In this document: positions 54,501-64,000 of the stretch, piece after piece
Numbering within the stretch: the first letter of the stretch is position 1
Layout of the letters: every line of letters starts with the position of its first letter
Source: Ottelia alismoides
Taxonomy: Eukaryota > Streptophyta > Magnoliopsida > Alismatales > Hydrocharitaceae
Assembly (NCBI GenBank): GCA_037367405.1
Contig: JAZKJV010011608.1
Span: 62,001 to 126,000, forward strand
Length of the DNA: 64,000 nt
Direction: 5' to 3'
Translations under genes and position numbers: made by a program
The notes under the pieces: generated by a model
Database searches by the model: none
What the model saw: only the letters and a program-made list of their open reading frames with translations
Told to the model about the DNA's origin: nothing

Positions 54501-57500
54501 TCCCTTATCACGCACGTGTAAATAGATCTATATTTTTATAAATCTTTATTCTTTTTGTAAATTTTGTATATTTATCATTATTTTAACCGAAAATAAACAA
54601 AGGAAAAATAAAGAAAAATAAAGACTGTAGATATGCAATAAATAGAGGTTGACTCTAACCCCGAGACGAGGTCAAGAATTGACCTGATCGACAAGGTATA
54701 CAGTAGGGGAGAGATAAGACCTTCATCGAGAAAATCAAGAAAAATAATTAGTCCACTCATGTATATTCCTCATCATTCATCTTGTACATATTGTAAATTT
54801 TGTACATAATTCTATCACTATTTAACTTATTACATAACTCTTACCTTATTTTATTTATCACCAAATTCACCTAAAAATAAATTATTTTCCTCTCGAAACT
54901 TGTACATAAAAATTAGTCGTAAATATTTAAAATAATCTCAAGAAGAATGACAGTGCATAGTTTAAATAAGAACAATTTGAAAAAAAACACAGAACCAAAG
55001 TTATCAAACGAATATCTTCTCAAAATAAAGCAAACACACTTTTATTATATTCCAAATTAAATAAGCTTTAAAATGTAAGTGGTTTTATCAAAATCTAATT
55101 TAAGATGTGAAAAGTGGCTTTTGGGAGTGTATTGTATTATATGTTTGTATTGTACACAATGTGATTTTATAATTTATTTATTACATATTTTTGCACATAT
55201 TGTATTTTTAAATATTAGTATATATTGTATTTGATATATATAAAATGCAAATAAAAATTACAAAAGCAAAAATAACGTAAATAAAATATTATATATATCG
55301 TATATTTACCACCTACATATATTGTAAATATCCTTTTTTATCTAAATTTAAAAATTATTTCATAAAATTAAAATAAAAATATGTTATAAACCCTTCAATT
55401 TTTTTGTAAATTAATAAATTACTAAGTTATATACTTGTTTGTAAAAATAAATAATTAAAAAATCCAAGTGTTGCGTGTATAGGTATATATTCCTATGAGT
55501 AAAGGTTAATATTTATTTTAACCTTATTATTTATTTTTGTTAAATTATTAAAAATTACCATAAATAAGTTTAATGGTTTATTAACAGTTTTTATTAATAT
55601 AAATATTTTATTTAAAGTCATTTTCCTATTTATTTTATATTATTTACAATTTTTAAAATTGTTTTATCTTATATGGTTTTGTCGTATGCAGACTGCCATC
55701 CTATTGGGCGGACCCGAGTCTCTTGACTGGGGTGAACTCCTCATTTCACCAATCTGCCCGAATAACCTGCATCATTGTCCATTCTTCTTCACTTTCTCCT
55801 GATTTATCTGATAATCGAATGCATCCGCTTTCTTCTTCAATTTTGTTACCCGAATAACCACGATCACTGACCGAATAAAATTTTCATTCATCCAGCTTTG
55901 GTTTATGCGCTGTGCATGTTTCAAATTTCATCCAGCTTCGTGTGCTATATAAACTCCTCCAGATCAACCTTCCCTCCGGATCCGTTCTCATTTGGCTATT
56001 TCGCCCGAGGTTGAGTCTGTGAGATCGAGCAGTGACAGGGCTTGAATTTCCAACAACCGGGAACATGAGGCGTTCATTTGGGATCGAGATCCACCACATC
56101 TGTTGGGGCTCCATCGGAGACATCCAGCTTCTCTATTCTTCGTTGTGGATCGAGGCCATCATCCACCTTCTTCTCGTTCGTAGATTAACTTAGGTAATTG
56201 TCTTTTCACTTCGTCTTTAATTCCTTGTTTATTTTCGTTTTATGCGTAATTTCGACCATCTAACATCTTGCTCCAATATGCTCGATCAGAGCCTTTCCAC
56301 TCATCGATCTTCACTGTCGACCCTGCATCACCCTTGCCGAACCTTCTCCATTCATCCTCCCATCTCTGATCATCCCTGATCACCTTCGATCCGGGATTCC
56401 GACTCCACCTCCGACCGCCCTTCGCTGGAATTGTTCACTCCCCTTGATTCCCTTTGTTTTCTACATAATAACATCGATGGAGTATTCGTCTCCGGGCAAT
56501 AACTTCATCTGCAGGTACAATAGCGCGATATAATCTCGGATTAGCGACTTGGAATTGACTTGGACCATCGGAGCACCTGGGACCTCCGGATGTTGATCCA
56601 GCCATCCTTGAGCCTCATCGATACATCCGGTCGACGGAGAGGGGCAGCAGGAACCAACACCAACCAACATGAAGCGTCTTGGGTTGATATCGGCCGAGAT
56701 CTGGCCGATCAAAACTCACCGGTGAGCCCCCTCTTCGTTGTTCTTCCAGCGCCTCCAGTTGCTGCCCGATCAAGATTGGCGACTTACAGATTGCGTCCGA
56801 ACAGTTGATCGAGCCCCAAAGTGCAGCCGTTAATCCAGATCCGAGCTGCAACATCAGAGCCATCCAATCTGCCATGAGTCCCTATATTTTCTTGTTTCAT
56901 GAAAAATCCTTTAAAGGACATGTGTCGTCATCGTGTTGATTGCATAATTAAGCCCTTAATTTTTATTTTAATTATTTGTTGATCCTGTTTGGACATAGCC
57001 ACGTCCTTTGCACGTAACTATTTTGGATAATCGTCTTGTGTTTTATTGTTACGTTTAGCCCTGACAAATAAAATTATTACACAAGCCCGTGCCAGCGTGA
57101 CTCACGTGCGTTGGCACACGCTATTTGGTCGTGAGAGTTGTTATATCACCCTCGCTCTTTTATACTTGGTTATTACTATATCCCAGAATAACTTATTCTT
57201 TCGATTCAGTCCCTATACTTCAGTGTGTTTAATTGTTTGTTAACCCTTCTTAATAAATCATTAATTACCTTAATTGTTTCCCTCAAAATTCTTGTAACCT
57301 CCTCTTAATAACATCTAGCATCACTAATTTTTATTTTACAAAATAATTTAATTTATTATTTTAATAATTCGAAAATCACATATATTTTCTTTGTTTGCGA
57401 TAGATAATTAATAAAATTTTGAAAAATAGATTGAAAAATTCTAAAAAATCATGATGTTTGTTTACAGTTGTTTTACTTACTGTATTAATTCCATTTTTTA

Positions 57501-58250
57501 ATTCTTCAAAAAGTCAAAAAATAGGAAAATATATAAATAACTAAAAATTTGATATTAAACCGTAGAAAATTCCAAAAAATACATAAAATTGCTGTTTTGA
57601 AAGCTTGGAAAATTTCCTTCATATTTGTGTATATTTTCTCTATTTTTACTTTTATTTTCTATTTTAAAAACCCAAGCACATTGCATTGATTTTCTGTTTT
57701 GCGGGTTTCCTATTTCTTATTATTTCAAAATCCGAAAAAATCTACTTAAAAAATCAAAAAATAGTAAAAAAATATCCAAAACACAAAAGTAATTTTCTTT
57801 GATTTTTATGCATATTATTTCTATGTATGAAAAATAAAAAAGAGTTGGTTTCCTTTATTTCATTACTCTTTGTTTTGTTTTAATTTAAAAATTAAAAATA
57901 TATAAATTTACAAACTTAAAAATCATTAAAAAATTCAAAATAAAATAACATAAAAAATATACAAAAAAACATAAAATTTAAAAATATAAAAATCACATAA
58001 AAATAAAAAGTAGAAAAAAATTTCCTTTATTCTCTGATTTTTCATTGATTAAATAGCCCTCAGGATTTGTAGTCTCCTGTGTTCGATCATGTGCGCTATA
58101 TAGGTAGATAAATAGTACATTTCTCTTGCTTACATTTGGTTGATGTATTTTTACTTGATAAAATAAAAACAATATTTAGGGATATTCATGATTACATCGA
58201 CACTTTTATTTTCTTAATAAAATTAAAACCCCTGATTTTCTCGATAAAAC
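54501..58250 (+). repeat. AT-GC-AT block resembling a long gypsy LTR
   Basis: AT-rich arms (54501-55680, 57150-58250) enclose a GC-richer block (55680-57150) with a TATA-like GTGCTATATAAACTCC near 55940 on the plus strand. Size and layout parallel the 3.8-kb Athila LTR at 45336-49122, but the sequence is not the same, and neither TG/CA ends nor a target duplication could be fixed. No coding frame was recognised. Confidence 0.3.
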
Positions 58251-58840
58251 AACATGTCATCTATGGTAGGTCTCCTCATAGCTGATCAGCCAATAACATG
58301 TTACTTGTGATAGATTCCCATAACTTGTCACCAGTGCTCTCATTCTAATACGCTTGAAACATTATGGAAATGTTATGAACATTAGGCCACCTCTGTCACT
58401 CTAATATACTGGAAAGGTTATGAAAATGTTAGAAACGTTATGGAAAATTATGGTAAACGTTAAAAAAATCATGCCACTGATAATATACAGGTCACCAGCC
58501 GCAACCATGGCAGATCACTCCTAGACGAATGGTTTATCACCATTAGAGCCCATGGCAAGATGCTCTTAGATACTTGGTTTGACACCATTCGAGTCCGTGA
58601 CAAGTCACCCTGAAATTCATGTTTTGAGATTTGTTTCTCCATGATAAGCAGCTGTTCAAAATACACTAATGACCACCACTAAGCCTTATGTCAGGGCATC
58701 AGTTGGACCATTGTCATACACGTGGCACATAATGCATGGTAGGTTACCTTTGAAAATGGATTTGGGGTATGATCCCGTAACATGTATGCATTATATGAAT
58801 ACTACACCACTTGCACAACCTTTAGCATCTCTCAAACGGA
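58251..58840. other. Unassigned sequence before the (TA)n cluster
   Basis: Contains loose repeats of words such as ATGGTAGGTC, GTCACC and CATGGCA. No element boundary or gene was recognised. Confidence 0.4.
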
Positions 58841-58863
58841 TATATATATATATATATATATAT
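58841..58863. repeat. (TA)n microsatellite 1
   Basis: About 11 TA units bordering the left end of the fold-back element at 58864. Confidence 0.95.
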
Positions 58864-59252
58864 CGGATGGGGAGCTTGCACCAAGGTGCATGTAACTTTA
58901 CATGCACCGGCGCTTATATCTTCCACATTTTTTTTTACTTTTTTGAAAAATACCATCATGTATATTCATCAATATATCCCTCCAATATGTCATTCGAATT
59001 TCGTCAGAAACAGAGACTCCTATGACCTCCACCCAGAACAGGTAATTTTAACGGTTTTAGAATTGCTGTAATCGACCTGTTCTGGATGGAGGTCATAGGA
59101 GTCTCTGTTTCTGACGAAATTCGAACGACATATTGGAGGGATATATAGATGAATATACATGGTGGTATTTTTCAAAAAAATAAAAAATGTGGAAGATATA
59201 AGTGCCGGTGCATGTAAACTTACATGCACCTTGGTGCAAGCTCCCCATCCTC
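58864..59252. mobile_element. Fold-back element A in a (TA)n microsatellite
   Basis: About 389 bp. Arms of roughly 175 bp are about 95% identical in inverted orientation and begin GGATGGGGAGCTTGCACC. The loop, near 59041-59074, is about 30 bp. The end itself forms a small hairpin (TGCACCAAGGTGCA). (TA)n lies on both sides and no other target duplication is seen. No coding sequence. A diverged relative is at 41335-41690. Confidence 0.92.
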
Positions 59253-59271
59253 ATATATATATATATAATAT
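59253..59271. repeat. (TA)n microsatellite 2
   Basis: Imperfect TA run between elements A and B. Confidence 0.9.
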
Positions 59272-59597
59272 AGGAAATATTTCAAATGAGGTGCACCTTT
59301 CCTGGATGCATGGAAAGCCACGTCAATTTAAGCATTTATTCTATTTATTTTACACATTCTAACTCCATAAATTTAATATTAAATATTAATATAATATGTA
59401 CATCATGAAAAATTTATGAAAATATTACTATATTTGACATTAAAAGTTTGTTACAATATGGATGATATATTTTACATAACTGTATAATCGTCAGTATTTT
59501 ACAACATGTAGTTTAAATTTACAAAATTGTTACGTAATTTACAAATTTGGTAGTGGCTTTCTGAATTTCAGGAAAGACCCACCTCATTAGAAGGGCC

Positions 59598-59600
<3 letters not shown>
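59272..59600. mobile_element. Small element B between (TA)n tracts
   Basis: 329 bp of AT-rich sequence whose ends are weak inverted repeats: AATGAGGTGCACCTTTCCTG on the left against AATGAGGTGGGTCTTTCCTG (reverse complement) on the right. (TA)n lies on both sides. It has no coding frame. Confidence 0.7.

Positions 59601-59658
<58 letters not shown>
59601..59658. repeat. (TA)29 microsatellite 3
   Basis: A perfect run of 29 TA units between elements B and C. Confidence 0.97.
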
Positions 59659-59661
<3 letters not shown>

Positions 59662-60043
59662 AGCCGGGAGCCTGCACCCGAGGGTGTAGGTAACTCCCTG
59701 CACTCGGCCCTTTTTCTCATTATTTTTTATTTTTTTCGAAAAAAATCTTCGAGGGATTTACTTAATATATTAAGGGGAATGTGTGTTTCAATTTTCATGC
59801 AAAACAAACATTCCTAACATGTTCATCTAGAACGTGTCATTTTCAGTAATTCCAGACCGTTAAAATTTGATGATCTTGATGGAGATGGTAGAAGTCTCAA
59901 ATTAACTTGAAATTGGAATGACATCATGGTGAGATATAGTGATCTAATTACCCCAAGTTTTCATTTCAAAAAAAATAAAAAAAATAATGAAAAAATAGCC
60001 CGGGTGTAGGTAGTTACCTACACCCGGGGCTTAGGCTCCCTTT

Positions 60044-60048
<5 letters not shown>
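59659..60048. mobile_element. Fold-back element C between (TA)n tracts
   Basis: 390 bp. The left end GGGAGCCTGCACCCGAGGGT is mirrored on the right by GGGAGCCTAAGCCCCGGGTG (reverse complement), both followed by GTAGGTAACT and a run of TTTTTATTTTTTT. The end structure (GGGAGC, TGCACC, sub-terminal hairpin, GTAACT) parallels element A, so A and C belong to one broader family. No coding frame. Confidence 0.88.

Positions 60049-60082
<34 letters not shown>
60049..60082. repeat. (TA)n microsatellite 4
   Basis: About 17 TA units, directly followed by GGAATTTTATCC, which opens the segment with the FAR1-like gene. Confidence 0.96.
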
Positions 60083-60084
<2 letters not shown>

Positions 60085-60421
60085 AATTTTATCCAGAGGG
60101 CACTGTGCCCATTTTATATAAATGAGCCCTTATTCCCAACCGTTGGATTAAATCATGCGATCCCATGATTATAGGAACCACGTTTGTAACCGCCATTTTT
60201 GTAAAAATGAAAATTTAATTACATTCCTTAATTAGCAAATGAGTTATTTCTTCTCGCGTCATTTTCCTATCGAGGAAAAAAACCCCTTGTCATACGCGAG
60301 AGCTTCGATCGATTTTTTACTCGTAATCTGGAACCAAAGGTACTTTGATTTGCAATTTATAATTTTTATATGTTTTTCGTTACATGTTTTCGTTTCTAAT
60401 ATGTATTTAATAGGTTCGTGT
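60083..60421 (+). promoter_or_regulatory. 5' region of the FAR1-like gene, possible transposon end
   Basis: Begins GGAATTTTATCCAGAGGGCA directly after (TA)n, followed by a small inverted pair GGGCACTGTGCCC. A possible 5'-leader intron runs from a donor near 60341 (CAAAG/GTACTT) to an acceptor at about 60415 (TTAATAG), seven bases before the start codon. If the gene is a transposase, this is the left end of its element. Confidence 0.45.
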
Positions 60422-60581
60422 ATGGATAATTCGCGAGTTGATTTTGATCTTGATACGTATGATTCAACGATGAAAGAAGACTTTGTCCATGGTTCAGAAA
60501 GTGAAGATTATTTATGTGAATTAGAAGATGAAGGCAATCTTTTTGATCTGATTGATGTCCACAATGATTCTGGAAGATTAG

Positions 60582-61944
60582 GTATTTTTATATATTTTAT
60601 GTAATCATATGAATTTTATTTTTAAGTTGTTCATGGTATCATTGAAATTTCGAAATTCGTATCATCATCAAATTTATATAAGCATCTTTTAAGTATCTGT
60701 AAGATCTCTCAGCAAACAAGTAATATACGTAAGATCAAATATCGTAGCACATGTAAACATCAGTAAGATTTATTATGACACAAGTAATATTTCTATATCC
60801 AATAGTAATATATGCAAAAGAATCAGTAAGCACCAGTGTAGCAAATGTAAGTATCAGTAAGATATATTATGACATAAGTAATATTTTCATTTTCGATAGT
60901 AATATTTTCAAAAGAATAAGCAAACTCCTATGTTTCTGATGTAACAGACTGTAAGTTATAGGGTATCACGAAGTAATATTATCAATCTCATTAGTGATAA
61001 CTGCAAAAGAATAAGTATCAGTAAGCTATGTTATGACACAAGTAATATACATAAATTCAATAGTAGCACTAGTGTAGCACATGTAAGTCTCAGTAAGCCT
61101 TATTATGACGTAAGTAATATTTTCAGTTTCGATAGTAACTTTCGCAATAGAATAAGTAAGCTCTTATGTTTCAGATACATCAGTAAGTTATATGATATCA
61201 CGATGTAATATTATCAAACTCATTAGTAATAACTGCAAAAGAATACGTAAGTATCAGTAAGCTATGTCATGACACACGTAATTTACATAAATTCAATACT
61301 GCATATGTAAGTTTCAGTAAGATTTATTATGACATAAGTAATATTTTCATTTTTGATAGTAATATTTGCAAAAGAATAAGTAAACTCATATGTTTCAGAT
61401 GTATCTGTAAGTTATATGGTAACACTCAGTAATATTAACAATATCATTAGTAATATCTGCAAGAGAACAAGTAAGTATCCTTAAGCTATGTTACGACACA
61501 AGTAATATACATAAATTCAATAGTAGCAATAGTGTACCACATGTAAGTCTCAGTAAGCCTTATTATGACATAAGTAATATTTTCAGTTTCGATAGTAACT
61601 TTTGCAATAGAATAAGTACGCTATTATGTTTCAGATGCATCAGTAAGTTATATGATATCACGATGTAATATTATCAAACTCATTAGTAATAACTGTAAAA
61701 GAATACGTAAGTATCAGTAAGCTATGTCATGACACACGTAATTTACATAAATTCAATACTGATTCTTTAAATATATAAGAATACGTAAGTATCAGTAAGC
61801 TATTGTATTAGTAAGTTATGCAATATCATGATGTAATATTAGTAAACTCATTAGTAATAATTGCAGAAGAATACGTAAGTTCAGTAAGCATACTGATGCT
61901 TTAAATATGCATACTGATACTCTTTTTATGGTTTATCCTTTTAG
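60582..61944 (+). other. Intron of the FAR1-like gene
   Basis: Donor TTAG/GTATTT and acceptor CCTTTTAG/TC join a split Val codon (G|TC). The 1363-nt intron is almost entirely a tandem repeat. Confidence 0.85.
60761..61780. repeat. Higher-order tandem repeat inside the intron
   Basis: Units start with CAGTAAG followed by TTATTATGAC at about 60761 (short), 60855, 61091, 61315 and 61551, giving periods of 236, 224 and 236 bp. Units at 61091 and 61551 share variants (AAGCCTTATTATGAC, GAATACGTAAG). Units at 60855 and 61315 share others, so the larger period is about 460 bp. The words GTAAG and AAGTAAT occur dozens of times. Confidence 0.9.
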
Positions 61945-64000
61945 TCAATGACGAATATGAAAGCGTTGAAGATTTTAATGATGATGATTCCCCTATATCA
62001 GCTGTTGATCCTGCTATTATCCCTCGAGAGGGTCTCTCTTTCTCAAACCTAAAGGAATGTGAAATGTTCTATGAGAATTATGCTACTGAACTTGGCTTTA
62101 ATATTAGGAGGAGTAGCACCAAATATTGTTTTGATCGAAAAACCAAAGTTAAGAATCTCTCTTTTAAAAAATATGTTTGTTGGAAGGAAGGACAGTATGT
62201 TCAGAATGCCAAAAAAAGAAAGATATCATCTAGCATGTCAGTGGTAGACGCAGAAGCTAATCTTGATGGAATAGACAGCGAGGGTAGACGATGTGGAATA
62301 AGCCGTTGTGGTTGTAAGGCAAAGTTGTGTGTTAAATTAAATCAGATATCTAAACAGTGGGATGTGGTCTCATTCGTTGAGGAACATAACCATAAACTTG
62401 TTTCTCCAAGTAAGAAAAAGTACTTGAGACCGAATAGGAGAATAACTAAGGCCACAAAGAATCTACTACCTTCTATGTCTCAAGTGAACATCCGTACTGC
62501 CAAACAAATTGCTTTTTTGGACAAACAAAGTGGATCTGACGAACGCATTGGTTCTATAGCCAGAGACATATACAATTTGAAGCGTGATCAGAAGAAAGAA
62601 ATTGAAGGTCATGATGCAGTTATGTTGTTGGAACATCTTGAATATTATAAAAGCATTACACCTGAATTTTTTTATGTGTACAAGCAAGATGAGGATTTGT
62701 GTTTAACTCATTGCATGTGGATAGATGCTTATTCTATGGAAGACTATAAATTGTTTGGAGATGCTGTTACTTTTGATACAACATACGATACAAACAAGTA
62801 TAAGCTAATTTTTGCTGCTTTATGTGGAGTTAACAACCATAAACAGGCTGTATTCTTTTGCAACGCATTCTTAATGAATGAGACAAAGGAGTCTTTTGTA
62901 TGGCTTTTTAAAAATTTCCTGATGGCTGTTAATGTCGCTTCAAGACAATTATTACTGATCAGTGTCCATCCATTAATGTTGCTATAAGAGAAGTCTTCCC
63001 CTATACCAAACATAGATATTGTGGTTGGCATGTTACAGCTAACATGAAGAAGATGATTGGTTTAACAAAGAAAGCTGATATTGCAATTCCTACTTTGAAT
63101 AAGATTATTTGGGGGGTAAAAAGTGAACAAGATTTTGAATCTGAGTGGGATAGAATAGTTACAGAATGTAATTTAGACAAAAATAGATGGATTAATGTTA
63201 TGTATCGTATCAGGAGAAAGTGGGTGCCTATTTACATGAGAAGTTATTTTTTTGCTGAGATGAGAACAACACAGAGGAGCGAGAGTATGAATTCATTCTT
63301 GACTAACCATGTCAATCAGATGAACAGTTTGTATGAGTTCATGACTAGATTTCAAACCGCAGTTGAAAGAATGAGAGAGCATTCTAATTGGTTGGATAAT
63401 GAAAATGAGAATAAAATTCCTAAGTTGTCTACGCAGTGGAGCATTGAAAAACAATTTTCTGAGCATTTTACAAAGATCGTGTTTTATATGGTTAAGACAG
63501 AGCTTTCGGAAGGTATTGAACTAAATGTGATTCCATTTCCTTCTCTTGATGATGTTATACAATTCAGAGTATATCCTATTTGAAGGATTGAAGATTTCAA
63601 CAGAGTTACTTTTCATACTTGTTACAAGAAATTCAAATGTGATTGTATGAAAATGGAATCAATGGGTATTCCTTGCAGACACATTATTAGTGTTTTAAAA
63701 TACACTGATGCGTTAGACGTTCAATCCTCCCTTTTATTGAATAGATGGAAGAAAGATATTAAGAGAAATGGTTACTACCCACTTTATAGGAGGAGAACAA
63801 TGCAAGATCATAATAGTCAATTAAGGGTATTGGCAAATGAACTTATTAGTGAAGCTGATGGCAACAAAGAAGTATATGATTACATTAAGAAGGTCCTTAT
63901 AGATGCTTCTGAAGCAGTTAAAGCTATTAAGAGCAAAAGGATCATTGCAAATGCTGAAGATGTCCATGATGTTAATGAAAGATGTGATAAGTCAGTATTT

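Larger units (their letters stand above)
60422..64000 (+). pseudogene. FAR1/MULE-type transposase gene, one intron, frameshift and stop; 3' end outside window
   Basis: Exon 1 (60422-60581) gives an acidic N-terminus (MDNSRVDFDLDTYDS). Exon 2 starts at 61945 and completes a Val codon. It encodes a FAR1 DNA-binding domain (GLSFSNLKECEMFYENYATE, then RCGCKAKLCVKL and EEHNHKL). A MULE transposase domain follows (FGDAVTFDTTYDTNKYKLIF, TIITDQCPSINVAIREVFPY, CGWHVTANMKKM, RTTQRSESMNSFL) and then a SWIM zinc finger (FKCDCMKMESMGIPCRHIIS). A one-base deletion near 62934 shifts the frame. TGA at 63581-63583 stands where a Gly or similar codon is expected (YPI/RIEDFN). Otherwise the frame is open to the window edge, so the decay is recent. 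It could be a transposase or a decayed FAR1-related host gene. Confidence 0.9.

Noticed and set aside
55884..56875. Frames on both strands in the GC-richer block
   Set aside because: No recognisable domain; the block looks like the promoter part of an LTR.
60761..61780. Regularly spaced repeats that might suggest a CRISPR array
   Set aside because: Units are about 230 bp, without short direct repeats and unique spacers, and sit in a plant-type intron.

Overview
This is nuclear DNA from a flowering plant with a large, transposon-rich genome. The evidence is spliceable plant-type exons, Ty1/copia, Athila-type Ty3/gypsy, TRIM, L1 and RTE retroelements, Mutator-like elements and a FAR1-type transposase gene. 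The 5' exons of the host gene are GC-rich and the later ones are not, which suits a monocot, but that is inference. No bacterial genes, rRNA, tRNA or CRISPR arrays were seen.

Region 1 (1-38.9 kb) is mostly one host gene on the minus strand. It encodes a conserved plant secretory or membrane protein of the At5g58100/At3g28720 type. Nine exons can be placed from a start codon at 38,861 down to 11,557. They join in consistent phases and give about 289 codons of the N-terminal part; the rest lies beyond the left edge. Introns 3, 7, 8 and 9 (3.4, 15.2, 6.6 and at least 11.5 kb) hold most of the transposons. From the left these are a copia element (1-3,846), L1 pieces, a second fragment of the same copia family, and a GC-filled Mutator-like element with a perfect 9-bp target duplication (13,593-15,288). 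Then come L1 and RTE relics, a complete non-coding LTR element (19,958-22,657), a second GC-filled Mutator-like element (23,278-24,850), a 1.1-kb fold-back element (26,127-27,265), and an RTE/L1 patchwork carrying a TRIM (30,602-31,866).

Region 2 (38.9-58.8 kb) is intergenic. Its core is a nest. An Athila-type element with a large internal deletion (45,336-52,981, 5-bp target duplication) sits inside one LTR of a TRIM (44,812-53,052). That TRIM probably lies in an older Athila-like LTR whose degenerate primer-binding site is at 53,681. Around it are AT-rich, LTR-like sequences that could not be assigned.

Region 3 (58.8-64.0 kb) is a row of three short elements, two of them fold-back, separated by (TA)n microsatellites. 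Directly after the last microsatellite comes a FAR1/MULE-type transposase gene with one intron, a frameshift and one in-frame stop, running off the right edge. The intron is a higher-order tandem repeat very rich in GTAAG. The arrangement suggests a microsatellite-inserting transposon family whose autonomous member may be the FAR1-containing unit. That is the most interesting hypothesis in the window.
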